A stretch of DNA of 16,276 nucleotides from CAYJPK01 sp964372035. GTDB lineage: Bacteria; Desulfobacterota; Desulfovibrionia; Desulfovibrionales; Desulfovibrionaceae. The DNA lies in assembly GCA_964372035.1 (NCBI GenBank), contig CAYJPK010000047.1, positions 1 to 16,276 on the forward strand, in the 5' to 3' direction. Positions 14,177 to 16,276 of this stretch are shown piece by piece. The translations under genes were made by a program, and so were the position numbers. Below the pieces are notes generated by a model. The model was not told where the DNA came from. It made no database searches and was given only the letters and a program-made list of their open reading frames with translations. Within the stretch, counting starts at the first letter, position 1. Every line of letters starts with the position of its first letter.

Positions 14177-16276
14177 ATGAAACTTCTACAAGATACATGG
14201 TCGTATCTATATGACGGATTTAAAACTTGGGGTAGCTACTTCTTTAAGCCCTACCCTCATTCAAGACGAACTATTAGCGGTGCTTTGCTTTGCACAAGTA
14301 TTTGCATCGCTATTATAATACCTATTGAGCTTTTTAACAAAATTTCAGAATATTTTGAAAATAGCTCTTTAGCTACGACTCAAGATCAAAGCATCGAAAT
14401 AACAAAAGAAACTCCACAAGAAGCCAAAAAACTCATTCCAATCGAACAAAAAAACTCTTCCAAAGAAACAAAGAAACAGCAACTTGAGCGTGAAAAAAAA
14501 GAACAAGAAAAAATTGCTCAAGAAAAACTGCGAAAAGAAAAAATATTAGAAGCTGAGCTTGAACTTGCAAGAATTGAACAGGAAAAATTAGAGCAAGAAA
14601 GAATTAAAAATGAAAAAATAAGAAAAGCCGAGCTTGAGCTTGAGCAAGTTAAACTTGAAAAAATTAGACAAGCAAAGCTTGAACTTGAGCGTATTGAGCA
14701 AGAAAAAATTAAACAAGCACAACTTGAGTTAAAAAAGATAGAACAAGAAAAAATTGAACAAGAAAAAATTCGCCAAGAAAAAATTCAAGCCGCAAAGCTT
14801 GAGCTTGAAAAATTAAAAGAAGAAAAGCTTGCACAAACTGAAAATGAACTTGCCAAGATACAAGAGGAAAAGTTAAAGCATGAGAGCTTAAGGCATGAAA
14901 AAATTGCAGAGGCTGAACGTGTTCTTGAAAAAATTAAGCAAGAAACACTTAAGCAAGAAAAGATAGAGCAAGCAAAGATTAAGCAAGCAGAAATTGAACT
15001 TGAGCAAATAAAACAAGAAAGGCTTAAACAGGCTGAAGCTGAAAAAGATAAAATCAAGCAAGCTGAGCTTGAGCTTGCAAAGATTGAAAAGCAAAAACAA
15101 GATGCAGAACAAAAGGAAGAAGCAAAAAAGCAGTTGTATTTAGGCAAATTATCTGCATCTGATATAGAAAAATATGCAGCAAGGCTTCGCTTTGGCATGG
15201 ATAATTTTGCTCGTGGTGTAATTAGCAATGATACTCAACCATATTCAGAAGATGCACCAGGGATTGAAAATGCTATTAAGCAAATTGATTACGCAATTTC
15301 ACAAGCTATTTTGCGCTTAGATTTTTCATGGGATAATGTTCAATTAATCAGCAATGAGCGTATTTTTATTGAAAATGAATCTTTTATTATGCAACGCTTA
15401 AAAATTTATTTGCCAATTAAAGCGGCTGAATTTACGTATTATCTCGAAAAGATTTTAGCTTTATGGTCAGAAAATGCAAAGATTGAGCACTTTGGTTCAA
15501 CAAATAAATTTAAACAAAAAATAAATGTATATTACGGCGAGATTTTAACTCACGAAATATTTTTATACCCTTTAAATGAAAACGCTAAAAAAACAAATTA
15601 TGCAGCTTCACCTGCACCTAAAATATCTATAATCATAGATGATATTGGTGAAAATCAAACTAGATTTGAAAAGCTTTTAGCTTTAAATGTGCCGATAACT
15701 TTTTCTGTATTGCCATATGCAAAAAATGCTCGACGTCAAGCAGAAGAAGCTTGGGAGGCTGGTCAAGATGTGTTTTTGCACATGCCATCTGAACCACTTA
15801 ATCAAAAGCTAAAAACTAAAAAAATGCTCACTACTAATATGAGTGAAAAGCAAATCGCAAGACTATTAGCTGAAATGATGGATAGAGTTCCACTAGCAGT
15901 TGGACTTAATAATCATATGGGGTCAAAGCTAACAAAAAATGAAAAAGCCCTTAAACTTATTAGTGAAATAGCAAAAAATCAAGGTTTATATATCGTTGAT
16001 AGTCTAACAACTAAAGACTCTATTTTTGCGGATATTGCTAGGACTAAAGGAGTTACGGCTTATGTTCGTGATGTATTTTTAGATGATGGTGATAAAATAA
16101 CTGAAAATAGCGTTTTAGAACAATTAAGACAGGCTGAAAAAATTGCAAAAAGCAAAGGTCAGGCAATAGTAATTGGGCACCCTCGAGTTGAAACAATTGA
16201 AGCCTTACAAACTTGGCTTAAGACTAAAGATGTTGAAATTCAAATTGTACCACTTCGTGTTTTATCTACTAGTTAG
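14177..16276 (+). CDS. membrane-anchored divergent polysaccharide deacetylase (YibQ-like) with long pentad-repeat arm
   Basis: A 699-residue protein. A short N-terminus and one membrane helix (about 34-53) are followed by a periplasmic region. A polar linker precedes 39 consecutive charged pentapeptides (111-305), then a globular segment (about 320-460) and a divergent polysaccharide deacetylase domain (PF04748, about 478-699). Catalytic-type residues are present: IIIDDIG (D488, D489), HMPSEP (H535) and NNHMGS (H580). The family is related to NodB-type deacetylases and is often found with envC or ctp genes. Activity on peptidoglycan or another envelope glycan is likely but unproven. AAGGA precedes the ATG. 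The stop codon is the last three bases of the window, so the gene is complete. The arm is the unusual part. Confidence 0.9.
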   Translation: MKLLQDTWSYLYDGFKTWGSYFFKPYPHSRRTISGALLCTSICIAIIIPIELFNKISEYFENSSLATTQDQSIEITKETPQEAKKLIPIEQKNSSKETKKQQLEREKKEQEKIAQEKLRKEKILEAELELARIEQEKLEQERIKNEKIRKAELELEQVKLEKIRQAKLELERIEQEKIKQAQLELKKIEQEKIEQEKIRQEKIQAAKLELEKLKEEKLAQTENELAKIQEEKLKHESLRHEKIAEAERVLEKIKQETLKQEKIEQAKIKQAEIELEQIKQERLKQAEAEKDKIKQAELELAKIEKQKQDAEQKEEAKKQLYLGKLSASDIEKYAARLRFGMDNFARGVISNDTQPYSEDAPGIENAIKQIDYAISQAILRLDFSWDNVQLISNERIFIENESFIMQRLKIYLPIKAAEFTYYLEKILALWSENAKIEHFGSTNKFKQKINVYYGEILTHEIFLYPLNENAKKTNYAASPAPKISIIIDDIGENQTRFEKLLALNVPITFSVLPYAKNARRQAEEAWEAGQDVFLHMPSEPLNQKLKTKKMLTTNMSEKQIARLLAEMMDRVPLAVGLNNHMGSKLTKNEKALKLISEIAKNQGLYIVDSLTTKDSIFADIARTKGVTAYVRDVFLDDGDKITENSVLEQLRQAEKIAKSKGQAIVIGHPRVETIEALQTWLKTKDVEIQIVPLRVLSTS
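14507..15091 (+). repeat. in-frame 15-bp repeats coding 39 pentapeptides
   Basis: Codons 111-305 of the deacetylase gene read as 39 five-residue units in one unbroken register. The common forms are EKIxQ, ExLxQ and AxLEL. Position 3 is Ile, Leu or Val in 36 of 39 units; the exceptions are TENEL, AERVL and AEAEK. At DNA level this is a diverged 15-bp tandem array. The AxLEL units recur at 15-, 25- or 40-residue steps, suggesting growth by duplication of multi-unit blocks. Confidence 0.9.

Noticed and set aside
14507..15091. Possible CRISPR-like or non-coding tandem array
   Set aside because: The repeats are diverged 15-bp units without spacers and stay in frame through an intact gene. They are coding repeats.
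14507..15091. Assignment to the beta-helical pentapeptide-repeat fold because of AxLxx-like units
   Set aside because: That fold needs a small residue two positions before the central Leu in nearly every unit. Here that position is mostly Glu, and the composition is strongly helix-forming.
14785..15228. 147-codon Ser/Cys-rich reading frame on the minus strand
   Set aside because: It is the antisense shadow of the repeat arm of the deacetylase gene, with composition imposed by the sense repeats. No ribosome-binding site was seen.

Overview
The window comes from a low-GC bacterium (about one third GC by eye). It most likely belongs to the Desulfovibrionales or a close relative. The grounds are the rpsF-rpsR-rplI-dnaB order, the form of bS18, the infA plus Lar-like pair, the LonB-type AAA_32 protease, and an S41 protease followed by a divergent polysaccharide deacetylase. 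AT-rich members such as Lawsonia would fit the composition, but the species cannot be named from sequence alone.

Layout, left to right. Positions 1-448 are accessory-looking: a short reverse ORF resembling an integrase N-terminus, twin TGTGC(C)ACA-type repeats and a long imperfect hairpin, all lying 3' of a complete tRNA-Leu(GAG) on the minus strand with a bidirectional terminator. Next come infA and a small Lar-like zinc protein (minus), then an RRM RNA-binding protein with its own terminator and a LonB-type protease (both plus). The minus-strand operon rpsF-rpsR-rplI-dnaB follows, with a textbook promoter and a structured leader whose Shine-Dalgarno sits in a hairpin loop. A DEDDh exonuclease gene (plus) follows.

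The region 7991-12615 is metabolic and on the minus strand: a DUF523 protein, a fused PdxA2/four-carbon-acid-sugar-kinase enzyme, and an Amidohydro_3 (YtcJ-like) amidohydrolase. By family knowledge the fusion would carry out two consecutive steps, kinase then oxidative decarboxylation, that turn a C4 sugar acid such as threonate or erythronate into dihydroxyacetone phosphate. The amidohydrolase substrate is unknown. A promoter with an overlapping inverted repeat precedes the fusion, and a perfect 19-bp hairpin separates it from the amidohydrolase.

The right end (12.8-16.3 kb) is an envelope module on the plus strand: a carboxyl-terminal processing protease followed after 25 bases by an inner-membrane-anchored divergent polysaccharide deacetylase. 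The latter carries 39 uninterrupted charged pentapeptides between its membrane anchor and its enzyme domain. This long rigid-looking arm, the PdxA2-kinase fusion and the rpsF leader are the most interesting things seen. No CRISPR array, defence island or intact mobile element is visible.
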